A DNA stretch of 64,000 bases from Streptomyces pyxinicus (GTDB taxonomy: Bacteria > Actinomycetota > Actinomycetes > Streptomycetales > Streptomycetaceae): positions 124,001-188,000 of the forward strand of contig NZ_JANUGP010000009.1 in assembly GCF_024753135.1 (NCBI RefSeq), read 5' to 3'. The notes under the pieces are model-generated. The model had not been told where the DNA came from, did no database searches, and was given only the letters and a program-made list of their open reading frames with translations. Shown piece by piece: positions 1 to 7,746 of this stretch. The translations under genes were made by a program, and so were the position numbers. Position 1 is the first letter of the stretch. Every line of letters starts with the position of its first letter.

Positions 1-865
1 TCTTGGAGAAGTCCAGAAGGATCGCGGCAAGACGCCACTCCTTCAGTACCTCGGCCTGGTCACGGTCGACGGTCTCCAGCTTGGTGTAGAGCCGGTGGAG
101 TTCCTTCAGACGCTCCTGCGCGCCCTCCCAGTCGACGAGCCTGAGTGCAACGCCTCCACCGCTCTTGCTGCGGTCGATCAGTTCACGGATGGTACTGAGG
201 ATCCACCGCTCCTGGTGGTAGGTCTTCACCTGGATACGGAACTCCTTGGCGATCTGCTCAGGCGTGCGTCCGAGCGATGCCTGCTCCTCCATCGCCAGGA
301 GCCGGTTGATGTACGAGTAGTCCCGGCGATGGTCCTTGCGGAGCTGCAGGGTCAGCTCCACGGCGTTGACGTCCGCCCAGGTGAACGACTCGGGCAGAAC
401 ACCGACGCGCATCGACTGCGCCCCCAGTTCCCGCAGGGCGGCAGCGCGCGTGTTCCCGTTCACCAGCACACCGTGGTGCGTCACGAGACCGGGATCATTC
501 TGGCCGAACTGATCCAGGCTCTCCTTCAGCTTGTCGAACTCTGGGTCGCGCACGTTCGGATCGGTCGGGGATGCCTGGAGCAGGAATTTCAGGTAGTCCT
601 GGCTCTCCCCGCTCCACGGGTCCTTCTCAAGCGCCTCATCGCGGGTGGCGTTGTGGGTACGCTGGGCACGGATGCGGTGAGTGCCGGGATTGAAGTACAG
701 CCCGCTGATCGGCAGGTCGATGACTTCTACGTTGGTCTGCTGGTCGTTCCAGTCGACCTTGACCGTCTCCCTCGTGCCTCCGCCGGCCCTTACCTCCTCA
801 ACCTTCTTCTTGATCTGTTCGCTGAACTCGGCCGCCCGCGGCGGCGGCGGGAACTCCCGCAGCAT
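1..865 (-). CDS. ParB-like nuclease/partition-domain protein, 3' end cut by window edge
   Basis: Reading the minus strand from an ATG at 865 gives an uninterrupted frame of 288 codons that runs off the left edge, so the C-terminus is missing. An RBS-like GGAG lies about 9 bases upstream. Residues 45-60 (beta strand, then LYFNPGTHRIR) and about 112-158 (helix, then VNGNTR near 135-140) look like the ParB/Srx N-terminal fold with its NG-x-x-R loop. Residues 198-225 (TPEQIAKEF) look like a KorB/ParB helix-turn-helix. The gene sits 26 bp downstream of the zinc-knuckle gene and is probably co-transcribed with it. ParB-fold proteins act in partition but also as nucleases or CTPases in phage and mobile-element systems. 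The partner suggests a role in defence or modification rather than segregation, but that is inference. Confidence 0.75.
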   Translation of the reverse strand, partial: MLREFPPPPRAAEFSEQIKKKVEEVRAGGGTRETVKVDWNDQQTNVEVIDLPISGLYFNPGTHRIRAQRTHNATRDEALEKDPWSGESQDYLKFLLQASPTDPNVRDPEFDKLKESLDQFGQNDPGLVTHHGVLVNGNTRAAALRELGAQSMRVGVLPESFTWADVNAVELTLQLRKDHRRDYSYINRLLAMEEQASLGRTPEQIAKEFRIQVKTYHQERWILSTIRELIDRSKSGGGVALRLVDWEGAQERLKELHRLYTKLETVDRDQAEVLKEWRLAAILLDFSK

Positions 866-891
866 GATGTGTCTCCGTTCCCGTACTTCGC

Positions 892-1581
892 CTAGTCGTC
901 AATCTCGTCGAGGGCCTGAGCGACAGCCTTCCGGGAGTCTTCCGGGAGGGTGCGGATCATTCCCCACAGCTTGTCCAGCGGGCTGAGCGTGCGCTGGTCG
1001 GCAGCCAGCCAGCCGGCCAGCGTCTTACGTTCGATGACCGACAGGTTCTCCACCATCTCCAGCACCACTTCCTGGTCGACCTCGCGCTCGGAGCTTCCCG
1101 CGATGCACCGCGTGCACTCGGTGATGAACTGGTACTCGGTGTCTCCGCTGGGAAGGATCACCTTGCGGCGGGCCACGTTCAGCTGTGCCTGCTCGACGCC
1201 ATCCCCGTACTCCTCGCCCGACCCGATCCCGCACGTACGGCACAGGAAGTTGTCCGCCTGGAAAATTTTCGTGCGCTGGGCGGCCGTCAGGCTGTTCTTG
1301 TGCTTGGGAGCCTTCGCCTGTCCCGGAATCCAGACCTCGGCTCCCCTGGTCACGAACCGCTGCTCTTCCTGCTTCAGCGAAGCGTCCTCGCGGCTCGTGA
1401 GAATGCCCCAGCCGTGCGTCCGGAGTTCGCGGATCCGCCGGTCGATCTGCGACACGTCTGGGAAGGCTTCACGCAGCTCGGCCTTGGTGAAGATGCCGTC
1501 CTCGCCCACCTTGGCCACCAGCCAGAGCGCGGCCCGCGCCTTGCTCCCCAGCTTCTTGTCCTGCCACGACGGCAGCGTCAT
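892..1581 (-). CDS. Winged-helix protein with degenerate HNH-like zinc knuckle
   Basis: 229 aa, with ATG preceded by a good GGAGG. Residues 14-62 predict a winged helix (KARAALWLVAK, then an amphipathic recognition helix). Residues 114-117 (CRTC) and 156-159 (CTRC) form a paired-cysteine zinc site about 40 residues apart, as in HNH endonucleases. The histidine pair expected between the two knuckles is absent (the stretch reads QLNVARRKV), so either catalysis uses other residues or this is a DNA-binding remnant. The C-terminal 60 residues are helical and acidic. It is first in a two-gene unit with the ParB-like gene and divergent from the regulator at 1824. Restriction-system proteins often have this architecture, but I do not recognise a named family. 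Confidence 0.65.
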   Translation of the reverse strand: MTLPSWQDKKLGSKARAALWLVAKVGEDGIFTKAELREAFPDVSQIDRRIRELRTHGWGILTSREDASLKQEEQRFVTRGAEVWIPGQAKAPKHKNSLTAAQRTKIFQADNFLCRTCGIGSGEEYGDGVEQAQLNVARRKVILPSGDTEYQFITECTRCIAGSSEREVDQEVVLEMVENLSVIERKTLAGWLAADQRTLSPLDKLWGMIRTLPEDSRKAVAQALDEIDD

Positions 1582-1823
1582 GTAGCGCCTCCGGTCAACT
1601 CATGCGGCGGGCATGCCGCATACCGTCGCCATGAGGGGGAAACCCCCATAAACGACATACACCGCCCCCCGTTTGTCGGGCGGTCCAACTTCCCCTAGTC
1701 GACACCAGCACCGAATGAAAGTCCACCACTGGAACACTTGCTCCAGAATTAGCAAGAACTCCAACTCTCATCCCGTCATGCACAATTGGCTGACCAGCAG
1801 GTACTTCAAAGCTAGCGGGGGTT
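1582..1823. promoter_or_regulatory. Divergent intergenic region with three short inverted repeats
   Basis: This 242-bp gap separates the divergent zinc-knuckle gene and helix-turn-helix gene. It contains ATGCGGC-N6-GCCGCAT (1602-1621), GGGGG-AAA-CCCCC around 1635-1648, and CCGCCC...GGGCGG around 1665-1685. These could be operators for the regulator at 1824 or RNA hairpins in the leader of the minus-strand operon. The region is noticeably more AT-rich than the core chromosome from about 1700 onward. No promoter hexamers stand out. Confidence 0.4.
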
Positions 1824-2732
1824 ATGGACATGAGCACGACAATTGAGGCGGCACCAGCCAACCGGAGCTGGATAAACAAGCAATTCCGCAGTGACGTTCC
1901 TCCTGCCAAGCGAGCCCTGGCCGTCGCCCTGCAGGAGGTATGTCGCCACATCACTCCGGATAAATCATCAAGAAACCGGATCACTCAGGCGACGGCGGCT
2001 GCGCACCTGGGCTGTAGTGAGAGTTCCCTGTCCCGCTTCCTCAGCGGGCAGTCACTCCCGGCTCTGCCGCTGGTGGAGAACTTCTACAAGCGCGCTTGCG
2101 CGGACGCTGGCGGCACAGAACTTATTGGGGTGACCCTTGCTGAGCTGCGAGAACTTCACAGCGAGGCGGAGGCCGAGAAGTGCTATGCCTGTGTCGGACT
2201 GACCACAGAAGTCGCCCTGCTCAAGCAGCAGCTGCAGGTGGCGGAGGCCGAGTGCAGTGCTCTCCGCGAGGAGGTCGCCCAGGTGGAGCCGTTGAGGCGG
2301 GATCTGGCCAGTCAGCGAGCCATCGTCGCGAAGTTGAAGGCGGCCAAAGCCGGCTTGGAAGCGCCTCTCGCCCTCCACGCACCTTCAGCTCCGCTGCCGG
2401 TCCCCCGCCGACGGGGGGACCGGCAGCGGACGCAGAACGATGTGTCGGCGGCACGCCAGCTGGCGAAGCAGGCCGGAGACCTCAGCCGAACCGAAGGCCC
2501 CAATGTGGCGCTGACGCTCCTGCGCCAGAACACCGGTGGTCTCAGTCCGCAGGAGATGGCGGCACTGCTGCTCCTGCTCCGGCGGCAGCGCGACGATCAG
2601 CTCGCCGACGACGTCATCCACATCTACGGCCGCGATCAGAAGAACGAGGACATCCTGCACGCGACCCTGGCACTCCATGAGCGTGGGGCGACCGATGACG
2701 CCGGCGCCATGCTCAGGGCAGCGCTGCGATGA
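1824..2732 (+). CDS. Helix-turn-helix regulator with coiled coil
   Basis: 302 aa. Residues 50-80 form an XRE-like helix-turn-helix (TQATAAAHLGCSESSLSRFL, then SGQSLPA). A CxxC pair follows at 120-123, then a long amphipathic coiled coil at about 125-180, a basic proline-rich linker near 190-203, and a helical repeat-like C-terminal half. Streptomyces genomes carry many regulators of this shape (helix-turn-helix, coiled coil, TPR-like tail), often beside signalling or mobile genes; the family has no single function. The start at 1824 (MDMST) could equally be the ATG two codons later. Its divergent position suggests it controls the ParB-like/zinc-knuckle pair, which is inference. Confidence 0.7.
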   Translation: MDMSTTIEAAPANRSWINKQFRSDVPPAKRALAVALQEVCRHITPDKSSRNRITQATAAAHLGCSESSLSRFLSGQSLPALPLVENFYKRACADAGGTELIGVTLAELRELHSEAEAEKCYACVGLTTEVALLKQQLQVAEAECSALREEVAQVEPLRRDLASQRAIVAKLKAAKAGLEAPLALHAPSAPLPVPRRRGDRQRTQNDVSAARQLAKQAGDLSRTEGPNVALTLLRQNTGGLSPQEMAALLLLLRRQRDDQLADDVIHIYGRDQKNEDILHATLALHERGATDDAGAMLRAALR

Positions 2733-2845
2733 CGCCGGCGTCCGCACAGCGGCAGCACGGATGCGCGTCACGGGCGAGCAGTCATGGCGACGGGCGCCCG
2801 CCGTGGAACCGGGGGGCGCCCGCTGGAAACTGCGCTGGGAAGGGT

Positions 2846-3313
2846 TCAGCCCGCAGCCATCAACTCCCCCCGCCCGAACAGCAACGCATACCCCCGCGGA
2901 AGCCCAGCCAGTACACGTGTCGTCAGCGGTTCGCCGATGTGGGCTGCCAAGGTGCTGAGGACCGAGCTGACGTGCCAGCGGGCCGTGGGTGGGGTGGGGC
3001 TGCCGAGGGAGGTGGCGGTCGAGTTGACGAACTCGCGGGCCGTCAGTGGGTGGGTGGCCGGGATCTGGGAGGCGATCAGGTGGCCGGCCTCCTGGGGGAG
3101 GGCCTGGGCCAGGGCCACGCGTTCGTCGCCGGTGACGTGGGTGCCCAGGGCCGACAGGACGGCCCGGGTGACGCGTTCCGCCTCTGCCCTCGTCGGGTAC
3201 TGGCCCGCCTCGCGGACCGCCTCGGTCAGTCGCAGCCAGCCGGTGTCCTCGGCGCGCGGTGACAGGGGCACCGTGGGGATGGTCGTTCTCGGCTGCGGGG
3301 TCGTCACCGTCAT
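2846..3313 (-). CDS. DUF2267 family protein
   Basis: 155 aa. I place the start at the ATG at 3313 because AGGAGG lies 7 bases upstream; the longer frame from 3400 adds only low-complexity residues. Residues about 30-150 match the DUF2267 pattern: two helical halves, a central GDERVALAQALP and a terminal LPRGYALLFGRGEL. The family is common in actinobacteria and cyanobacteria, has no proven biochemical role and is often found near stress genes. The next gene upstream on the same strand is a small heat-shock protein, so the two may respond together. Confidence 0.75.
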   Translation of the reverse strand: MTVTTPQPRTTIPTVPLSPRAEDTGWLRLTEAVREAGQYPTRAEAERVTRAVLSALGTHVTGDERVALAQALPQEAGHLIASQIPATHPLTAREFVNSTATSLGSPTPPTARWHVSSVLSTLAAHIGEPLTTRVLAGLPRGYALLFGRGELMAAG

Positions 3314-3487
3314 CGTGCTGGCTCCTCCTGCGGGGCTCTTCGGGGCACCCGATGCCCGGTGCCCCGTAACCGGGTGAGCATGGGCGGGAGTTGGGGGCAC
3401 TTGGCCGAGGCGTCCCGCGTCCGTCTTCGTGCGTCTTCGTGCGCGGACGCGGGACGTCTCGGTAGTGCCAGCCGGTGTCAGGCGGTG

Positions 3488-3910
3488 TCAGCCGCTGATC
3501 TGCCTGCGGTCGCTGCCGCCCGCGATCCGGATGCGGCGGGGCTTGGCCTGTTCGGCCACCGGGATGCGCAGGGTCAGGACGCCGACCTCGTACGACGCGT
3601 CGATGCGCTCCGTGTCGAGGGAGTCGCCGAGGAAGAGCTGGCGGGTGAAGGTGCCCGCGGGGCGTTCGGCGACGAGGACCTCGGCGCCCTCCGGTGCGGG
3701 GGTGCGGCGCTCGGCGCGGACGTTGAGGACGTTGCGCTCGACGTCCAGCTCGATCGTCTCGGGGTCGACGCCCGGCAGGTCGAAGTGGACGAGGAAGTCG
3801 TCACCCGACCGGTACGCGTCCATCGGCATCGCCGACGTCCGGGCGGTACCTCCGAAGACCTGCTGCGCGAGACGGTCGAATTCGCGGAACGGGTCGGTAC
3901 GCATGAGCAT
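3488..3910 (-). CDS. Hsp20/alpha-crystallin small heat-shock protein
   Basis: 140 aa. The start is taken at the ATG at 3910 (MLMRTDPF) because GAGGAG sits 9 bases upstream and family members begin this way; the in-frame ATG at 3919 would abut the Shine-Dalgarno. The alpha-crystallin domain covers about residues 30-120, with FDLPGVDPETIELDVERN, then a GTFTRQLFLGD strand and a GVLTLRIPVAE stretch. This is an ATP-independent holdase that binds unfolding proteins in the cytoplasm. It resembles S. albus Hsp18, whose repressor is RheA. A strong vegetative-type promoter lies upstream. No rheA-like gene is seen nearby. Confidence 0.93.
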   Translation of the reverse strand: MLMRTDPFREFDRLAQQVFGGTARTSAMPMDAYRSGDDFLVHFDLPGVDPETIELDVERNVLNVRAERRTPAPEGAEVLVAERPAGTFTRQLFLGDSLDTERIDASYEVGVLTLRIPVAEQAKPRRIRIAGGSDRRQISG

Positions 3911-3960
3911 CACTGTCATCTCCTCACTTCTGGAACTGGGTGCGATGCCCTACGACTTCT

Positions 3961-3989
3961 TATATAGCTCGCTGCCGGAAAATTGACAA
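3961..3989 (-). promoter_or_regulatory. Predicted sigma-70/HrdB promoter of the hsp20 gene
   Basis: On the minus strand TTGTCA (3989-3984) is followed after exactly 17 bp by TATATA (3966-3961), about 50 bases before the hsp20 start. This is unusually close to the housekeeping consensus for such GC-rich DNA. Part of a RheA-like half-site (TGTCATC) occurs at the start codon, but its inverted partner is absent. Confidence 0.75.
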
Positions 3990-4078
3990 GCCTCGACTCA
4001 GGTTCGCCCCACCGGTCCTGGCTGTCGTTAGCCTTCGACTCGACCTCGGGGTTGGCACACGGGACACAGGAGGCAGTC

Positions 4079-4384
4079 ATGGCCAGGGTTCCCAGCGCGG
4101 TCGTCGCCGCGACCGGGCTCGTCGGCGGTTACGGCGTCGCCCGCTGGACGAAGAAGCGGCAGCTGGGCGGGGCCGTCCTGGCCGTCGCCGGGGCCGCCGC
4201 GGCGCGGCAGTGGCGGGCCCGGGCCGGCGGGAAGGCCGCGGGCGCGCTGGCCGCCGCCTACGTCGCCGGGTTCGCCGGCTCCCACCCGCTCGCCAAGAAG
4301 GTCGGCGCCTGGCCGTCCGTCCTCGGCGTCGCCGGCGCCGTCGCCCTCGCCTCCTGGGTCGTCGCCGACCGCCGCGAGGCCTGA
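4079..4384 (+). CDS. Small conserved membrane protein, function unknown
   Basis: 101 aa starting at the ATG at 4079, which follows ACAGGAGGCAGTC, an excellent RBS. Alanine- and glycine-rich hydrophobic stretches near residues 3-17, 28-40, 50-65 and 80-97 suggest three or four short membrane segments with basic loops (WTKKRQ, RQWRARAGGK). I do not recognise a family. It is convergent with the GlxA-type regulator, with 79 bp between them. Confidence 0.65.
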   Translation: MARVPSAVVAATGLVGGYGVARWTKKRQLGGAVLAVAGAAAARQWRARAGGKAAGALAAAYVAGFAGSHPLAKKVGAWPSVLGVAGAVALASWVVADRREA

Positions 4385-4463
4385 CGGGGCTGCGGAAAGA
4401 CGGGAAGACGGGGCGGCAGACGCGGAAAGCGCCGTCCGCATTACTTCCGTCCACCAACCTCCC

Positions 4464-5414
4464 TTACGACACCCCCGCCCGGAACGACCGTCGATACGCC
4501 TGTGGGCTCGTCCCCACCACCCTCCGGAAGCGTTCCCGGAACGCCGTCGGGGAGCCGAAGCCGGCCTGGGCGGCGATGCGTTCGACCGGGTGCGCCGTGG
4601 TCTCCAGGAGGTGCTGGGCCCGCCGTACCCGAGCCCGGTGCAGCCATTGCAGGGGCGTCGTACCGGTCTGTTCCCGGAAGCGGCGGTTGAGGGTGCGCGC
4701 GCTCATGCCCGCCCGCGCCGCGATCTCGTCCAGGGCGAGGTCGCGGTCGCAGTGGTCCTCCAGCCAGCGCAACAGCGGCTCCAGGGCCGCGCCCGCCGGG
4801 GCCGGCGGCAGGTCGTGGACGATGAACTGGGCCTGTCCGCCCTCCCGTTCCAGCGGCATCACCGCCATCCGGGCCGCGTGCGCGGCGACCGCGGAGCCGA
4901 AGTCCCCGCGGATCATGTGCAGGCACATGTCCAGCGCCGCCGCCGCGCCGGCCGAGGTGAGGAACTGGCCGTTGTCGACGTAGAGCACGTTCGGGTCGAC
5001 GGTCACCTCCGGGTGGCGCTCGGCCAGGTCCGGGGCGGCGGCCCAGTGGGTCGTCGCGCGCAGGCCGTCCAGCAGGCCGGTAGCCGCGAGGAGGAACGCG
5101 CCGACACAGACCGAGGCGATGCGCGTCCCGTTCGCCGCCGCCGCGCGCAGCGCCCGCGTGACCTCCGGCGGCAGCGTCCTCGGCGGCTCGACAACCCCCG
5201 GCAGGATGATCGTGTCCGCCTCCGCGAGCGCCTCCAGGCCGTACGGCGCCCGGACCGTGAAGGCGCCCGCGCTCACCTCGTCCCGGACCGAGCAGACCCG
5301 TACCCGGTACGGCGCCCGGCCGTCCGGCAGCCGCGCCCAGCCGAACGTGTCGACGGGGGCGGAGAGGTCGAGGGGGATGACGCCGTCCAGCGCCAGTACG
5401 GCCACCATGTGCAT
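4464..5414 (-). CDS. GlxA-family AraC-type transcriptional regulator
   Basis: 316 aa. Residues 1-165 form a DJ-1/PfpI-like amidotransferase fold, with CVGAFLLAATGLL at the nucleophile-elbow position (C100 region). Residues 215-310 hold two AraC helix-turn-helix motifs (LDEIAARAGMSARTLNRRF and VERIAAQAGFGSPTAFRERF). Proteins of this build regulate catabolic or stress genes after sensing small molecules. The divergent neighbour is the membrane protein at 5578, a possible target. Confidence 0.88.
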   Translation of the reverse strand: MHMVAVLALDGVIPLDLSAPVDTFGWARLPDGRAPYRVRVCSVRDEVSAGAFTVRAPYGLEALAEADTIILPGVVEPPRTLPPEVTRALRAAAANGTRIASVCVGAFLLAATGLLDGLRATTHWAAAPDLAERHPEVTVDPNVLYVDNGQFLTSAGAAAALDMCLHMIRGDFGSAVAAHAARMAVMPLEREGGQAQFIVHDLPPAPAGAALEPLLRWLEDHCDRDLALDEIAARAGMSARTLNRRFREQTGTTPLQWLHRARVRRAQHLLETTAHPVERIAAQAGFGSPTAFRERFRRVVGTSPQAYRRSFRAGVS

Positions 5415-5577
5415 GGCCAGAACCTACGCTCCCGACGAGTTCTCGCCAACCGTGTCATACGCAGGTCCGTCAGGGCTCATGGTGGCTGTGGTGGCTACGG
5501 CCGTCTGGCGGGAATCCGTTGGGGACTGGCAAACCCGCCACTTCTCCCCCGTCTTCCCCGCCCCTACCGTCTCCGCC

Positions 5578-6051
5578 GTGACCAAGTTCCTCCTCGCCGT
5601 CCACGTCCTCGCCGCGATCGTCGCCGTCGGGCCCGTCACCGTCGCCGCGAGCATGTTCCCGGCCGCCGGCCGCCGCGTCCGAGAAGACGGCAACCCGGCG
5701 GCCGACACTCCCGCGGCCATCGCCCCTGCGACCGGCACCCTCCACCTGCTCCACCGCATCTGCCGCGTCTACGCCGTCGTCGGCGTCGTCGTCCCCGTTT
5801 TCGGGTTCGCCGTGGCGAAGGAAATGGGCGTGCTCGGCAGTGCCTGGCTGATCGTGTCGATCGGGCTGACGGTGCTCGCCGCGGTCGTTCTCGGTGCGCT
5901 GGTGCTGCCCGGGCAGGCCGTGTTCCTGGAGGGTGGCGGCACGGTCCGGCGGGCGGCGCGGCTCGCCATGGTGACGGGGGTGTTCAACCTGCTGTGGGCC
6001 GCCGTGACGGTGCTGATGATCGTCCGGCCGGGGTCCACCACCGGGGCGTGA
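5578..6051 (+). CDS. Four-helix integral membrane protein (DUF2269-like)
   Basis: 157 aa from a GTG at 5578. TACCGT sits about 7 bases before it and there is no Shine-Dalgarno, suggesting a leaderless transcript; an upstream ATG near 5479 would add non-hydrophobic residues and is less likely. Four transmembrane segments are visible at about residues 3-25, 57-80, 87-110 and 128-150. The pattern (LLAVHVLAAIVAVG near the N-terminus and a VFGFAVAKEMG loop) resembles the DUF2269 predicted membrane proteins. No function is known. Confidence 0.7.
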   Translation: MTKFLLAVHVLAAIVAVGPVTVAASMFPAAGRRVREDGNPAADTPAAIAPATGTLHLLHRICRVYAVVGVVVPVFGFAVAKEMGVLGSAWLIVSIGLTVLAAVVLGALVLPGQAVFLEGGGTVRRAARLAMVTGVFNLLWAAVTVLMIVRPGSTTGA

Positions 6052-6074
6052 ACCGAACCGGCCGGACCACCGCG

Positions 6075-7613
6075 TCAGGGCCTGCTCGCCGCCGGCGGTG
6101 CCGGCGGGTTCTGGGACGGGCCCATGTTCTTCGTCGCCGCCTTCGCCCGGCTCGCCGCCGCCGTCAGCGGGCGGGCGATGTCCTCCAGGGAGCGGCGTTC
6201 GGCGTTCACCGCGAGGAAGGCCGCGACCAGGCCCGCCGCGCACATCAGCGCCGCGCCGATGGAGAAGGCCAGGACCGTGTCGCCGACCTTGCCGGTGCCG
6301 GTGAGGTCGGCGAAGAGCACCGGGCCGCTGATGCCGCCGGCGGCGGTGCCGAGGGCGTAGAAGAAGGCGATCGACATCGCCCGTGTCTCCATCGGGAAGA
6401 TCTCGGAGACCGTGAGGTAGGCGCTGGAGGCGCCCGCCGAGGCGAAGAACAGCACCGCGCACCAGCAGGCCGTCAGGGTGGCCGCGCTCAGTGTGCCCCG
6501 GTCGAACAGCCAGGCCGTGCCGAACAGCAGCAGGCCCGAGAGCAGGTAGGTCGAGGAGATCATCACCCGGCGGCCGACCGTGTCGAACAGCTTGCCCAGC
6601 AGCAGCGGGCCGCAGAAGTTGCCGACCGCGATCACCGCGAAGTAGTACCCGGTGTGGTTGGCGGGCACGTCGTAGAACTTGGTGAGGATGGCGCCGAAGC
6701 CGAAGGTGATCGCGTTGTAGAGGAACGCCTGGCCGATGAAGAGGGAGAAGCCGAGCACCGCGCGCCGGGTGTACGTGCCGAAGACGGTCCGGGCGATCTC
6801 CAGGAAGCTCACGCTCTTGCGCTGGTGGATCTCCAGCTCGCCCTGCGGCTCCGCCAGCGCGGCACCGGTCTCCCGCTCCACCTCGCGCTCGATGCCGGTG
6901 ACGATCTCCTCGGCCTCCTCGTCCCGCCCGTGGATCAGCAGCCAGCGCGGGCTCTCCGGGACGTGCCGTCGGACCAGCAGGATGACCAGGGCGAGTACGG
7001 CGCCCAGGGCGAAGGTCAGCCGCCAGCCGACGTCGGCGGCCAGCAGGGAGGTGTCGAGCGCGACGATGGAGAGCAGGGAGCCGCCGACCGCGCCGAGCCA
7101 GAAGCTGCCGTTGATGAGCAGGTCGACCCGGCCCCGGTAGTTCGCCGGGATCAGCTCGTCGATCGCGGAGTTGATCGCCGCGTACTCACCGCCGATGCCG
7201 AAGCCGGTGAGGAAGCGGAACAGGAAGAACCACCAGGCCTCCCAGGAGACCGCCGTCAGCGCCGTGGCCGCGAGATAGACCATCAGGGTGATCATGAACA
7301 GCTTCTTGCGGCCGAAGCGGTCCGTCAGGCGGCCCCAGAACAGGGCGCCGCTGCACGCGCCGGCCACGTACAGGGCGGCGGCGGTGCCGGTGACCTGCCC
7401 GGAGCTGATCGACAGGCCGCTGCCGGACTCGGACAGCCGGCCCGCGATGTTGCCGACGACCGTGACCTCCAGGCCGTCGAGGATCCACACGGTGCCCAGG
7501 CCGATCACGATCGTCCAGTGCCAGCGGGACCAGGGCAGTCGGTCGAGCCGGGCGGGGATGTTCGTGGTGATGGTCCGGCCGGTTCCCGGCGACGGTGCCT
7601 CGGCAGTGGTCAT
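6075..7613 (-). CDS. MFS transporter, sugar/aromatic-acid porter type
   Basis: 512 aa with 12 predicted membrane helices. MFS signatures are present: GRLTDRFGRKKLF after TM2, RFLTGFGIGGEYAAINSAIDELIPANYRGR around TM4-5, and PESPRWLLIHGR before the central loop. The second half repeats the loop motif as LGKLFDTVGRRVM. The long acidic central loop (about 225-265) and a 35-residue Pro/Ala tail are extra. The order of motifs fits the metabolite:H+ symporter group; the substrate cannot be read. The last 24 bp before the DUF2269-like gene leave no room for a strong terminator. Confidence 0.88.
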   Translation of the reverse strand: MTTAEAPSPGTGRTITTNIPARLDRLPWSRWHWTIVIGLGTVWILDGLEVTVVGNIAGRLSESGSGLSISSGQVTGTAAALYVAGACSGALFWGRLTDRFGRKKLFMITLMVYLAATALTAVSWEAWWFFLFRFLTGFGIGGEYAAINSAIDELIPANYRGRVDLLINGSFWLGAVGGSLLSIVALDTSLLAADVGWRLTFALGAVLALVILLVRRHVPESPRWLLIHGRDEEAEEIVTGIEREVERETGAALAEPQGELEIHQRKSVSFLEIARTVFGTYTRRAVLGFSLFIGQAFLYNAITFGFGAILTKFYDVPANHTGYYFAVIAVGNFCGPLLLGKLFDTVGRRVMISSTYLLSGLLLFGTAWLFDRGTLSAATLTACWCAVLFFASAGASSAYLTVSEIFPMETRAMSIAFFYALGTAAGGISGPVLFADLTGTGKVGDTVLAFSIGAALMCAAGLVAAFLAVNAERRSLEDIARPLTAAASRAKAATKNMGPSQNPPAPPAASRP

Positions 7614-7746
7614 GGGCTCCCTCCTCGTCGAAGGACGTCCCCCCAGGCGCGGGGACGGCTGAACGGGTGCCCCTGTCCTGCGGTTTCAGGCCGGGCGGGC
7701 GGACGTACCGGCCCTGAGCGCCGGGAAGCCGTGGCGCGAGGTGCCG

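Noticed and set aside
95..895. 266-codon plus-strand frame at the left edge
   Set aside because: Antisense to the ParB-like gene, which has an RBS and recognisable motifs.
3910..3925. RheA operator at the hsp20 start
   Set aside because: Only one half-site (TGTCATC) is present. The inverted half is missing and the position overlaps the RBS.
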